Source: Paracoccaceae bacterium (GTDB taxonomy: Bacteria; Pseudomonadota; Alphaproteobacteria; Rhodobacterales; Rhodobacteraceae). Taken from it: a DNA stretch of 64,000 nt. A model generated the notes under the pieces. That model ran no database searches. It was not told the origin of the DNA and saw only the letters and a program-made list of their open reading frames with translations. Each line of letters starts with the position of its first letter. Position 1 is the stretch's first letter. Shown piece by piece: positions 8,201 to 15,975 of the stretch. The stretch is from NCBI GenBank assembly GCA_018223125.1, contig JAAEZA010000017.1:1-64000 (forward strand). Direction: 5' to 3'. Both the position numbers and the translations under genes were made by a program.

Positions 8201-9814
8201 TTATTCTGCTGCGACGGTCGGAGTGGCGCCAGTGGCACCCGCCTTCGCCGTTTTGGGGCCGCGGATGGTCATCCACATGTTCCAGACCATGATCAGCGCA
8301 CCCGCAAGGAACATCACCCCGCCCATGCCCCGCACCACATACATCGGGAATTTCGCGGCCACGGTGTCTGCGAAAGAGTTCACAAGGAACCCCTGATCAT
8401 CCACCTCGCGCCACATCAGGCCCTCCATGATGCCAGTGACCCACATGGAGGCGGCGTACAGAACGATGCCGATGGTCGCCAGCCAGAAGTGCCAGTTGAT
8501 CGCGCTTAGGGAATACATCCTGTCACGCCCCCACAGACGGGGTGTCAGGAAGTAGAGACAGGCGAAGGTGATCATGCCGTTCCAGCCAAGTGCACCGGAA
8601 TGCACGTGACCGATGGTCCAGTCGGTATAGTGGGAAAGGGAGTTCACCGCGCGGATCGACATCATCGGACCTTCAAAGGTGGACATGCCATAAAAGCCGA
8701 GCGACAGGACGAACATCCGCAGGATCGGATCGGTGCGCAGCTTGTCCCAAGCGCCTTGCAGCGTCATCAGACCGTTGATCATCCCGCCCCAGCTTGGCAT
8801 CCACAGGATAATCGAGAACACCATGCCAAGGGTCGATGCCCAATCCGGCAGCGCGGTGTAGTGCAAATGGTGCGGACCTGCCCAGATATAAAGGAAGATC
8901 AGCGCCCAGAAGTGAATGATCGACAGTTTGTAACTGTAAACCGGACGGCCCGCCTGTTTGGGCACGAAGTAGTACATCATGCCAAGGAAACCCGCCGTCA
9001 GGAAAAAGCCGACCGCGTTATGGCCGTACCACCACTGTGTCATCGCATCCTGCACACCGGCAAAGACCTGCACGGATTTGCTGCCCCAGATGGACACCGG
9101 AATTGACAGGTTATTGATCACGTGCAGCATGGCCACAGTGATGATGAAGGCCAGATAGAACCAATTCGCCACATAGATATGACGCTCGCGCCGCTTGAAA
9201 ATCGTGCCAAGGAACACAGCCAGATAGGCGAGCCAGACAACCGTCAGCCAGATGTCCACATACCATTCCGGCTCGGCGTATTCTTTGGACTGGGTGGCCC
9301 CCAGCAGGTAACCGGTTGCAGCCAGCACGATGAACAATTGATAGCCCCAGAACACAAACCATGCGAGGTTCCCGCCCCAAAGCCGCGTCGCGCCGGTGCG
9401 CTGGACGACGTAAAACGAAGTCGCAATCAGAGCGTTCCCGCCAAAAGCAAAAATCACCGCAGATGTGTGAAGGGGCCGCAGCCGGCCAAAATTGGTAAAG
9501 GGTTGGCCCCAGTCAAAGTTCAACTCGGGAAAGGCCAGTTGGAACGCGATGAACGTCCCCACCACAAATCCGGCAATCCCCCAGAAGGCCGTGGCAATCA
9601 CGCCTGCGCGGATCACACCGTCGTCATAACCCGCTGGCACAGGCTTCGCCTTTTGCGGCTCCCCCGCGTGACGGATCACCCAAACAAACATGCAAAGCGC
9701 GATCACCATGATCAACACCGCATGTAATTGATACGCCGGATCCTGCGCCCAATTCGCGCCCATAGCCGCAAAAAGCGCAACTCCGGCCAGTAGAAAAGCC
9801 TTGATATAGTCCAT
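8201..9814 (-). CDS. ccoN: cbb3-type cytochrome c oxidase catalytic subunit I CcoN
   Basis: A 537-residue haem-copper oxidase subunit with about twelve membrane helices. The active-site region [11 protein letters not shown] (Cu-B His), the pair H-H-L-H-Y, and [10 protein letters not shown] (haem ligands) are all present, as is the early H-T-S-A-V-I-F-A-F helix. It is the catalytic site of the high-affinity oxidase that reduces O2 with electrons delivered by CcoO/CcoP and pumps protons. It is the first gene of ccoNOQP, transcribed from a region with an FNR-type box 86 bases upstream, as expected for an enzyme made under low oxygen. Its length is slightly above the usual 475-530 because of a short extra N-terminal helix. 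Confidence 0.97.
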   Translation of the reverse strand: MDYIKAFLLAGVALFAAMGANWAQDPAYQLHAVLIMVIALCMFVWVIRHAGEPQKAKPVPAGYDDGVIRAGVIATAFWGIAGFVVGTFIAFQLAFPELNFDWGQPFTNFGRLRPLHTSAVIFAFGGNALIATSFYVVQRTGATRLWGGNLAWFVFWGYQLFIVLAATGYLLGATQSKEYAEPEWYVDIWLTVVWLAYLAVFLGTIFKRRERHIYVANWFYLAFIITVAMLHVINNLSIPVSIWGSKSVQVFAGVQDAMTQWWYGHNAVGFFLTAGFLGMMYYFVPKQAGRPVYSYKLSIIHFWALIFLYIWAGPHHLHYTALPDWASTLGMVFSIILWMPSWGGMINGLMTLQGAWDKLRTDPILRMFVLSLGFYGMSTFEGPMMSIRAVNSLSHYTDWTIGHVHSGALGWNGMITFACLYFLTPRLWGRDRMYSLSAINWHFWLATIGIVLYAASMWVTGIMEGLMWREVDDQGFLVNSFADTVAAKFPMYVVRGMGGVMFLAGALIMVWNMWMTIRGPKTAKAGATGATPTVAAE

Positions 9815-9899
9815 CTGACACCTCGAAAATGACGAGCACTGCCAAGGCAGACACTCCTGTTCGCAAGTGTAGGGATAGGCGGGTTAGGGGGGCGTTTCC

Positions 9900-9913
9900 T
9901 TGATCTGGGTCAA
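9900..9913 (-). promoter_or_regulatory. FNR/FnrL-type box upstream of ccoNOQP
   Basis: TTGATCTGGGTCAA matches the consensus TTGAT-N4-ATCAA except for one base in the right half (GTCAA). It lies between the fnrL stop (9963) and the ccoN start (9814), 86 bases before ccoN, a normal position for FNR activation. Confidence 0.82.
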
Positions 9914-9962
9914 GTTTGACCGGAAAGGCACCGGATTCCACGGTGATTAACTGCCGGGAAAA

Positions 9963-10685
9963 TCAGTTCGCGCTGTCGTCCCCTGACAGATCGCAGAGCG
10001 CCTGCGGATTGAGAACTTCAAAATTTCGGCGGTCTTTAAACTGGATGATACCTTGTGATTTCAGCGCCGAAAGCTGGCGGCTGACCGTTTCCAGCGTCAG
10101 ACCAAGGTAATTGGCAATTTCCTCGCGGCTTAACGGAAGGGTCAGCGCGTCATTTTGCGCCGTTTCCTCTTCCAGACTGCTGCGCCGGATCAGCATATCA
10201 AGAAACGTCGCAATCTTTTCACGGGCCGTCTTGCGCCCCAACAGCAGCATCCAGTCCCGTGCAGCGTCCAGTTCGTCCAGTGCGATTTCCACCAGACGTT
10301 CGGACAGATGCGGCGTTACCAGCAGCAGATTTTCAAAGGGCTTGCGATCAAAGCAACACAGGGTCACATCCGAGGCGGCGATCACGTCGAATTCGACACG
10401 TTCCCGGCCCGGACGACCGATAAAATCTGACGGCAGCAACAAGCCAACCATCTGGGTGCGCCCGTCCTCCAGCGTCTTGCCAAGGGTCGCGACACCGCTG
10501 ACCACTGACGCTACAAAATCCATCGCTTCCCCCCGCCACAGGATCTGTTCTCCGGCCTTGAAACTGCGGTACACTTTGATTTTTTCAAGGATATCCAGCT
10601 CCGCCCCCTCGCATCGGGAGCAGACCGCGCGATGCCGGATCGGACATTCGCCGCATTTGATATTGGAGAGCACAGGAGCATTCAT
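9963..10685 (-). CDS. fnrL: Oxygen-sensing Crp/Fnr-family regulator FnrL
   Basis: A 240-residue Crp/Fnr-family protein. The N-terminal Cys pattern C11-x2-C14-x7-C22 plus a central Cys at 110 matches the four [4Fe-4S] ligands of Rhodobacter FnrL (14, 17, 25, 113, shifted by three). A cyclic-nucleotide-type sensor domain is followed by a helix-turn-helix (L-S-R-E-E-I-A-N-Y-L-G-L-T-L-E-T-V-S-R-Q) containing the E-x2-S-R recognition set for TTGAT half-sites. Start ATG at 10683-10685; the frame is open far upstream, but only this start gives the family length. It probably controls the two FNR boxes next to ccoN and ccoG. Confidence 0.92.
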   Translation of the reverse strand: MNAPVLSNIKCGECPIRHRAVCSRCEGAELDILEKIKVYRSFKAGEQILWRGEAMDFVASVVSGVATLGKTLEDGRTQMVGLLLPSDFIGRPGRERVEFDVIAASDVTLCCFDRKPFENLLLVTPHLSERLVEIALDELDAARDWMLLLGRKTAREKIATFLDMLIRRSSLEEETAQNDALTLPLSREEIANYLGLTLETVSRQLSALKSQGIIQFKDRRNFEVLNPQALCDLSGDDSAN

Positions 10686-10863
10686 ATCGCCCAGACCACC
10701 GCAGATTGTTAAAAGAAGCAACAGATTTATACCGGAACGCCTTCTGGAAGATATGCTGGCAGAACGCCGCACCACGGGTACAAAGTGACACAGGCGCGAC
10801 GGCCCGCCCCCTTGCAAACCTGCGCGCAATGGCCCAAAGGATCGCAAAACGTGGAAGGGAAAC

Positions 10864-11385
10864 ATGACACAGCTTATCCCCGCTTGGGACAACGGCGTTC
10901 TGACACCATTGGACAAACTGGAGGTACACCGGCGCGGGCTGAAACATCCTGCGATTTCCGTGTTCTTGCTGGCGGGCGACAAAACGCTGATCCAGCAAAG
11001 GGCGGCCCATAAATACCACACGCCAAACCTGTGGGCCAATACGGTCTGCACCCATCCCCATTGGGAAGAACCGAGTCTGGCCTGTGCCACCCGCCGCCTT
11101 GACGAAGAGCTGGGGATCCGCGGCTGTGACCTGCAATTCGGCCAGACCGTAGAATACCGCGCCGATGTTGGGGGCAGCTTGATCGAGCATGAAGTCGTGG
11201 ACATCTATATCGCCCGTGTGCAGCCGGACATCGCTATGGCGCTCAATCCGGAAGAGGTACAGGCCGTGCGTTGGATCAACTTTGATACGCTGGCACAGGA
11301 AATAAAAGCAGCGCCGGACGAGTTCACGCCGTGGCTGCGGGTGTATATGCGGGATCATCGGGACTGGATCACCGCTGCGACCTAG
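10864..11385 (+). CDS. idi: Isopentenyl-diphosphate delta-isomerase (type 1, Nudix)
   Basis: A 173-residue cytosolic enzyme that interconverts IPP and DMAPP for isoprenoids (carotenoids, quinone tails). The segment L-W-A-N-T-V-C-T-H-P-H-W-E-E contains the active-site Cys and metal-binding His, and R-R-L-D-E-E-L-G-I is the modified Nudix box. An acidic E-H-E-V-V-D-I-Y segment carries the catalytic Glu. GGAAGGGAAAC precedes the ATG. It is divergent from fnrL. In photosynthetic relatives idi is often near oxygen-regulated genes, and that may explain the position here. Confidence 0.9.
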   Translation: MTQLIPAWDNGVLTPLDKLEVHRRGLKHPAISVFLLAGDKTLIQQRAAHKYHTPNLWANTVCTHPHWEEPSLACATRRLDEELGIRGCDLQFGQTVEYRADVGGSLIEHEVVDIYIARVQPDIAMALNPEEVQAVRWINFDTLAQEIKAAPDEFTPWLRVYMRDHRDWITAAT

Positions 11386-11628
11386 GCCGGATCTGTTAAC
11401 TCTTTACCGCCAAACAGGTAAGTCTCAATTCGGTTAACCAATGTCTTTCGCGCCGGATCGATGGAAGTTAGAGCTACGCTACCCCTCTGATAAAAAGGCG
11501 AAAACCGCATTAACATACTGCATATATGAAGCTTCATATAAGACGCTTCATATATGAAGCTTCAAGGTTAAGGGTTTCGCAATCTTTCTTAACAAACTCT
11601 TCGAAGAGCATTCCACAGCCCCCTGCAC
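11386..11628. other. Gap between convergent idi and ABC operon, with palindrome cluster
   Basis: No gene is supported here. Besides the overlapping palindromes at 11521-11564 I see only AT-rich sequence without a good promoter. Small open frames in it have no ribosome site and no recognisable product. Confidence 0.5.
11521..11564. repeat. Overlapping palindromes with a 16-bp direct repeat
   Basis: CATATATGAAGCTTCA occurs at 11521-11536 and again at 11549-11564 (28-bp period). Perfect palindromes are TATATGAAGCTTCATATA (11523-11540) and GCTTCATATATGAAGC (11545-11560), with TGAAGCTTCA at 11555-11564 overlapping the second. There is no adjacent start codon facing away in either direction; both flanking genes point towards it. 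Confidence 0.85.
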
Positions 11629-11664
11629 AAAAAAGCCGCGCCGCAGGTTTCCCCACGGCGCGGC
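11629..11664 (-). terminator. Rho-independent terminator of the pyrimidine ABC/hydA operon
   Basis: A nine-bp GC stem (11635-11643 with 11656-11664: GCCGCGCCG / CGGCGCGGC) is followed on the minus strand by six T residues. It lies 20 bases after the stop of the substrate-binding protein gene (11685), closing the seven-gene operon. Confidence 0.88.
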
Positions 11665-11684
11665 CTGTTCTGACGGGCCTTTGC

Positions 11685-12674
11685 TTATTTCAAAGCAGCG
11701 TCAGTGATTTCCAGCGTATAAGCCCCTTCAGGCTCTTTCGTGATCACAGGATCGGAACCGGCCGTCAGCAGGCTGTCCACTGTGCGGCGGTAATCTGCTT
11801 CGTCCAATGCACCGTTTGATCCTGCCGTCAGCTTGGCCACTTCGGACATCATCCGCTTCTGGTGTTTCTCGGTCTGTGCGCCGGTCGCATCGTTGTCCAG
11901 AACGATCATTGCGGCTTCGTCCGGGTTTTCCTCGGCGTATTTCCAGCCCTTCATGGAAGCCCGCACGAAACGGACCATCTTGTCCTTGAACGCCTCGTCC
12001 TTCAGGTTTTCACCCAGAACATACATCCCGTCTTCCAGCGTCGCCACGCCCTGATCTTCGTATTTGAACACGACCAGTTCTTCCGGCGTCAGACCCGCAT
12101 CAATAACCTGCCAGTATTCGTTATAGGTCATTGTAGACACACAAGCGGCCTGCTTCTGCAACAGCGGATCAACATTGAAGCCCTGCTTCAGAACCGTCAC
12201 ACCACCATCAGAGCCGTCGGTTTTCAGGCCAAGTTTGCTCATCCAGCTGAGGAACGGATATTCGTTACCAAAGAACCAGACCCCCAGCGTCTTCCCCGGA
12301 AAATCGTCCGGCGAGGATACACCCGCATCCTTGCGGCAGGTCAGCATCATGCCAGAAGATTTATACGGCTGGGCGATATTGACCAGATCCAGACCCTTTT
12401 CACGGGATGCCAACGCAGAGGGCATCCAGTCCAGCACCACATCGGCGCCACCACCGGCAATCACCTGTGCAGGGGCAATATCAGGGCCACCCGGCTTGAT
12501 GGTGACATTCAGGTCTTCTTCTTCATAAAAACCTTTGTCCTGCGCCACGTAATATCCGGCGAACTGGGCCTGCGTGACCCATTTCAGTTGCAGCGTCACA
12601 TCATCCGCTGCTTGTGCAAAAGACGCGCCCAGCGCCATGGCACCTGCAAGTGCTGTAGTTACAATTTTTTTCAT
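11685..12674 (-). CDS. ABC transporter substrate-binding protein, NMT1/THI5-like
   Basis: A 329-residue periplasmic binding protein. A signal peptide (MKK-I-V-T-T-A-L-A-G-A-M-A-L-G-A-S-F-A-Q-A) is followed by V-T-L-Q-L-K-W-V-T-Q-A-Q-F-A-G-Y-Y-V-A-Q-D-K-G-F-Y, the NMT1/THI5-like opening that binds pyrimidine-type ligands in relatives. It is the last gene of the operon led by the carbamoyl-amino-acid hydrolase and dihydropyrimidinase, with two permeases and an ATPase between. The family includes thiamine-precursor (HMP) and riboflavin carriers. The context instead suggests uptake of a pyrimidine base, a dihydropyrimidine or a hydantoin; the ligand is inferred from neighbours only. Confidence 0.85.
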   Translation of the reverse strand: MKKIVTTALAGAMALGASFAQAADDVTLQLKWVTQAQFAGYYVAQDKGFYEEEDLNVTIKPGGPDIAPAQVIAGGGADVVLDWMPSALASREKGLDLVNIAQPYKSSGMMLTCRKDAGVSSPDDFPGKTLGVWFFGNEYPFLSWMSKLGLKTDGSDGGVTVLKQGFNVDPLLQKQAACVSTMTYNEYWQVIDAGLTPEELVVFKYEDQGVATLEDGMYVLGENLKDEAFKDKMVRFVRASMKGWKYAEENPDEAAMIVLDNDATGAQTEKHQKRMMSEVAKLTAGSNGALDEADYRRTVDSLLTAGSDPVITKEPEGAYTLEITDAALK

Positions 12675-12710
12675 TTTCTTACTCTCCTTGTTGATTCGTT
12701 TTTAATTTTT

Positions 12711-13550
12711 CTACCCTCTCTGCGAAGGGTGCCAGAAGGTGACGCCTTTTTCCAGCAGCGCCACCAACCCGTAAAAGGCCGAACCAGCAATCGCCGCCAC
12801 GGCAATCTCGGCCCAGACCATATCCAGCGCCAACCGACCAACTTCAGTCGAAATCCTAAAACCCATTCCTTTGATCGGCGAACCGAAGAACTCGGCCACA
12901 ATGGCACCGATCAGAGCCAGCGTTGTCGCGATTTTCAGACCGTTAAAGATAAAGGGCATTGCCGCAGGCAGACGCAGTTTCATCAGGGCCTGAGGATAGC
13001 TCGCCGCGTAAGTCCGCATCAAATCCCGCTGCATGGCGTCCGACGCCTGCAATCCCTGTACTGTATTCACCAGCACCGGAAAGAACACCATCGCCACAAC
13101 CACGGCCGCTTTGGACTGCCAGTCAAATCCGAACCACATCACCATGATCGGGGCCAGCCCGATGATCGGCAATGCGGCCACAAAATTGCCCACCGGCAGC
13201 AGCCCCCTCTGAAGGAACGGGCTGCGGTCCACCGCAACGGCTACAAGGATGGCCGCGCCGCAGCCGATGATATAACCGCTCAGCGCGCCTTTGACGAAGG
13301 TTTGCACGAAATCGCCCCATAACACCGGCAGGTTCTGCGAAAACGTCACGGCAATGGCCGAAGGGGCTGGCAAAAGGACGGGGCTGATTCCAAATCCCCG
13401 CACAAACCCTTCCCACAGCAACAGCAGGGTAATCCCGAACAGCGCAGGCACAGCAAAGGCGTTAAAGCGGTTCGGCTTCTGCGCGGTCAGGACAATATTT
13501 ACCCGCCACGCTGCGGCCCAGAAAACCAGTACAAATACGATCCAGATCAT
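12711..13550 (-). CDS. ABC transporter permease (NMT1-linked)
   Basis: A 279-residue inner-membrane permease of the BPD_transp_1 type with about six helices. The cytoplasmic coupling loop E-A-A-like segment is seen as D-L-M-R-T-Y-A-A-S-Y-P-Q-A-L-M-K-L-R-L-P-A-A-M-P-F, the usual place of contact with the ATPase. It follows the other permease with a four-base overlap (13547-13550) and is followed by the substrate-binding protein gene. It would form a heterodimeric channel with the product of 13547-14422. Confidence 0.88.
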   Translation of the reverse strand: MIWIVFVLVFWAAAWRVNIVLTAQKPNRFNAFAVPALFGITLLLLWEGFVRGFGISPVLLPAPSAIAVTFSQNLPVLWGDFVQTFVKGALSGYIIGCGAAILVAVAVDRSPFLQRGLLPVGNFVAALPIIGLAPIMVMWFGFDWQSKAAVVVAMVFFPVLVNTVQGLQASDAMQRDLMRTYAASYPQALMKLRLPAAMPFIFNGLKIATTLALIGAIVAEFFGSPIKGMGFRISTEVGRLALDMVWAEIAVAAIAGSAFYGLVALLEKGVTFWHPSQRG

Positions 13551-14422
13551 TGCGCCATCCCCATCCGTTTCAGCGTCACCCGTTGCACCAGCCCGATAGA
13601 GGCCACCATCAGTGCCGCCAGCGTTGCCGCAGCAATAAGCGCAGACCAGATTTGCACCGTTTGCCCGTAATAACTGCCCACCAGCATCCGCGCTCCAAGT
13701 CCGCCATCCTGCGAAAGGGATAGTTCAGCCACAACCGCACCGATCAAACTGGCGGCAATCCCCACCTTGAGAGAGGCAAAGAGATAAGGCGCCGAAGCCG
13801 GAAGCCTCAACTTCCAGAAGGTCTGCCCGCGCGAGGCATTCCACGTGCGCATCTGGTCCATCTGCATGTGATCAGGCGAACGCAGCCCCTTGACCATGCC
13901 AACCACCACAGGGAAGAAGGAAAGATACATGGAAATCACACCCTTCGCGATCAGGTCATCCACCTGCGCACTGGCCAGAACCACCACGATCATCGGCGCA
14001 ATCGCCAGAATCGGGATGGTCTGACTCGCAATGATCCACGGCATCACCGATTTATCCATCGCGCGGTTGTGCACGATCCCGATGGCCAGCAGAATTCCAA
14101 GTCCGGTGCCAAACACAAACCCGAGCATCGTGGACGACAGCGTGATCCAGCCGTGATAAATCAAAGAGCGTTTGCTGAATGCCCGCCCCCGCTGCACCAT
14201 TGCACCTGTGGTCTTCCACAACTCGGCCCCCACCTGATGGGGCGGTGGCAGGCGCGGCTTTTCCTGTGTCATCGTATCCCTGACCATTTCGCCAAAGGAC
14301 AGTTCGACACCGGCGCGCTCGGCCTTGTCATAGGCCCAGTTCTTGTTCAGCATCACCGCCCCGCCATACCAGAGCGCAAAAACCGCAAGAACAACGGTAA
14401 GAACAGGAAGTATGTTACGCAT
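13547..14422 (-). CDS. ABC transporter permease (NMT1-linked), partner subunit
   Basis: A 291-residue inner-membrane permease, six predicted helices, with the coupling-loop sequence M-R-T-W-N-A-S-R-G-Q-T-F-W-K-L-R-L-P-A-S. Its N-terminus carries an extra helix and a soluble segment of about 70 residues (P-R-L-P-P-P-H-Q-V-G-A-E-L-W) before the channel domain. It overlaps the next permease gene by four bases. It is separated from the ATPase gene upstream by 275 bases that hold copies of an interspersed element, but is still in the same direction. Confidence 0.88.
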   Translation of the reverse strand: MRNILPVLTVVLAVFALWYGGAVMLNKNWAYDKAERAGVELSFGEMVRDTMTQEKPRLPPPHQVGAELWKTTGAMVQRGRAFSKRSLIYHGWITLSSTMLGFVFGTGLGILLAIGIVHNRAMDKSVMPWIIASQTIPILAIAPMIVVVLASAQVDDLIAKGVISMYLSFFPVVVGMVKGLRSPDHMQMDQMRTWNASRGQTFWKLRLPASAPYLFASLKVGIAASLIGAVVAELSLSQDGGLGARMLVGSYYGQTVQIWSALIAAATLAALMVASIGLVQRVTLKRMGMAQ

Positions 14423-14437
14423 GGCAAAATGCCTCCT

Positions 14438-14526
14438 GCTTCAATGTTCCGCCAAATACTCCCGCCGGAGGCGTCCCGCCCTTTGCCATAACCGGATTTC
14501 TTTTGAGTATTTTAAGAACATTGAAA
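14438..14526. repeat. Interspersed element, copies B and C as an inverted pair
   Basis: Copy B (14438-14473) reads GCTTCAATGTTCC, spacer, AAATACTC, CCGCCGGAGGCG on the plus strand. A shorter inverted copy C (14505-14526) reads GAGTATTTTAAGAACATTGA. The pair can fold as a hairpin with a loop of about 30 bases. It occupies the 275-base gap between the ATPase gene (stop at 14698) and the second permease gene (start 14422), otherwise without a gene. Confidence 0.65.
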
Positions 14527-14697
14527 CCATTTCCATTGCAGACTGGCCCTGCGGCACAGGCTGGAGAGCCGATGGCCGTGAACGTTGAAACCGCTTTACC
14601 CTCCCTATAGGGCAAAAGTGTCACAATCGCAGGGGCGTGCGCAAAGAGAGGTCGCGCGTCCCTGTCCGCGGCGGGTAAGGCTCTTGAAAACAGGATC

Positions 14698-15477
14698 TTA
14701 CCCATCCGCGTGCCCCTCTCTCAGCCCGTCGCGCACACGATGGGCAATCTCGATAAACTCCGGCGTGTCGCGGATTTCCAAAGGGCGTTCCTTCGGGAGT
14801 GTGCTTTCGATAACATCGGCAATCCGGCCCGGCCTTGGGGACATCACCACGATTTTTGTCGACAGATAAACCGCCTCGGGGATGGAGTGGGTCACAAAAC
14901 CGATGGTTTTTTCCGTGCGCGCCCAAAGTGCCAGAAGCTGTTCGTTCAGATGGTCCCGCACGATTTCGTCAAGCGCACCGAATGGTTCGTCCATCAGCAG
15001 AATATCCGCATCAAAGGCCAGCGCACGGGCGATCGAGGCCCGCTGCTGCATCCCGCCGGACAGTTGCCACGGAAACTTGCGATCAAACCCGTCGAGTTCC
15101 ACCAGTTCGAGCACCTGTTGCACCCGTTTGGCCTGATCCTCTTTGGAATATCCCATGATTTCCAGCGGCAGGCGGATATTGCCGCCGATGGTGCGCCACG
15201 GGTACAGCCCTGCCGCCTGAAACACATAGCCGTAAGCGCGGGACTTGCGTGCTTCGCGCGGGGTGACACCATTGACTGTGATTTCGCCGCCCGTCGGGGT
15301 CTCCAGATCGGCCATACAGCGCAGAAAAGTGGTTTTCCCGCAGCCTGAAGGTCCGATGAAGGAGACAAATTCACCTTTGGCGATATCAAGATTGATATCC
15401 TTGAGCGCATGGACCGGTCCGTCGTTGGTCTCAAACGTGAGGCTGAGGTTTTTTGCCGAAATTACAGTGTCGTTCAT
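14698..15477 (-). CDS. ABC transporter ATP-binding protein (NMT1-linked)
   Basis: A 259-residue ATPase of the nitrate/sulfonate/taurine/HMP importer group. Walker A is G-P-S-G-C-G-K-T-T, the signature is L-S-G-G-M-Q-Q-R, Walker B is I-L-L-M-D-E-P-F-G-A-L-D, and the switch His is in V-T-H-S-I-P-E-A. It powers uptake by the two permeases downstream. The start at 15475-15477 gives the family length; the frame is open further upstream through the VOC gene without a ribosome site. It lies 19 bases after the VOC gene, in the same operon. Confidence 0.92.
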   Translation of the reverse strand: MNDTVISAKNLSLTFETNDGPVHALKDINLDIAKGEFVSFIGPSGCGKTTFLRCMADLETPTGGEITVNGVTPREARKSRAYGYVFQAAGLYPWRTIGGNIRLPLEIMGYSKEDQAKRVQQVLELVELDGFDRKFPWQLSGGMQQRASIARALAFDADILLMDEPFGALDEIVRDHLNEQLLALWARTEKTIGFVTHSIPEAVYLSTKIVVMSPRPGRIADVIESTLPKERPLEIRDTPEFIEIAHRVRDGLREGHADG

Positions 15478-15496
15478 TCCCTGCTTTCTGTTTTTT

Positions 15497-15904
15497 TCAA
15501 GTGGGCCGGTTCCAGAGTTTTGGCTCTGATATTTCGACCGAATTCCCTGCCGGATCTCTGACGTAGATGGATCGTGCGCCGTTGGGCCATTGGAAATCCG
15601 CTTCAATGGCAATATCCAGTTTCGCAAGATGCGCGGCCCAGCGGTCCATGTCTGCGCCGCTTGCGCGGAAACACATGTGGCCCTGCCCTTCTGCACCGTG
15701 GGTGGGCACGGGCAGACCGCCGGAGGCCTGTTTTGTGGCTTCGGGGTTGAAGATCAGCAACATGCCCGGCCCGCAGCCGAAAAACACATGGCGCCCTTCC
15801 ACCCGAAGCACTTCTTCCAGTCCGAACACATCTGTGTAGAACGCAGCCGCAGCGTCCAGATCGCGGGCATAAAGCGCGGTTTCCAGAATGGCTTCGGGGG
15901 TCAT
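15497..15904 (-). CDS. VOC-family (glyoxalase/dioxygenase fold) protein
   Basis: A 135-residue single-module vicinal-oxygen-chelate protein. E-T-A-L-Y-A-R-D-L-D-A-A-A-A-F-Y-T-D-V-F-G-L is the first beta-alpha-beta element, and H-M-C-F-R and the terminal R-D-P-A-G-N-S-V-E-I-S give candidate metal ligands (His and Glu). Its substrate is unknown. Start ATG at 15902-15904 is preceded by AGGGGG. It sits between dihydropyrimidinase and the ABC ATPase, so it belongs to the pyrimidine operon, but no step of the reductive pathway obviously needs it. Confidence 0.78.
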   Translation of the reverse strand: MTPEAILETALYARDLDAAAAFYTDVFGLEEVLRVEGRHVFFGCGPGMLLIFNPEATKQASGGLPVPTHGAEGQGHMCFRASGADMDRWAAHLAKLDIAIEADFQWPNGARSIYVRDPAGNSVEISEPKLWNRPT

Positions 15905-15975
15905 GGGCGCCCCCTGCCGCGAAACAGCGCCGGCCCGCGTGTCCAAGCATCAGAGGAACGGGCGCGGCACATGTC

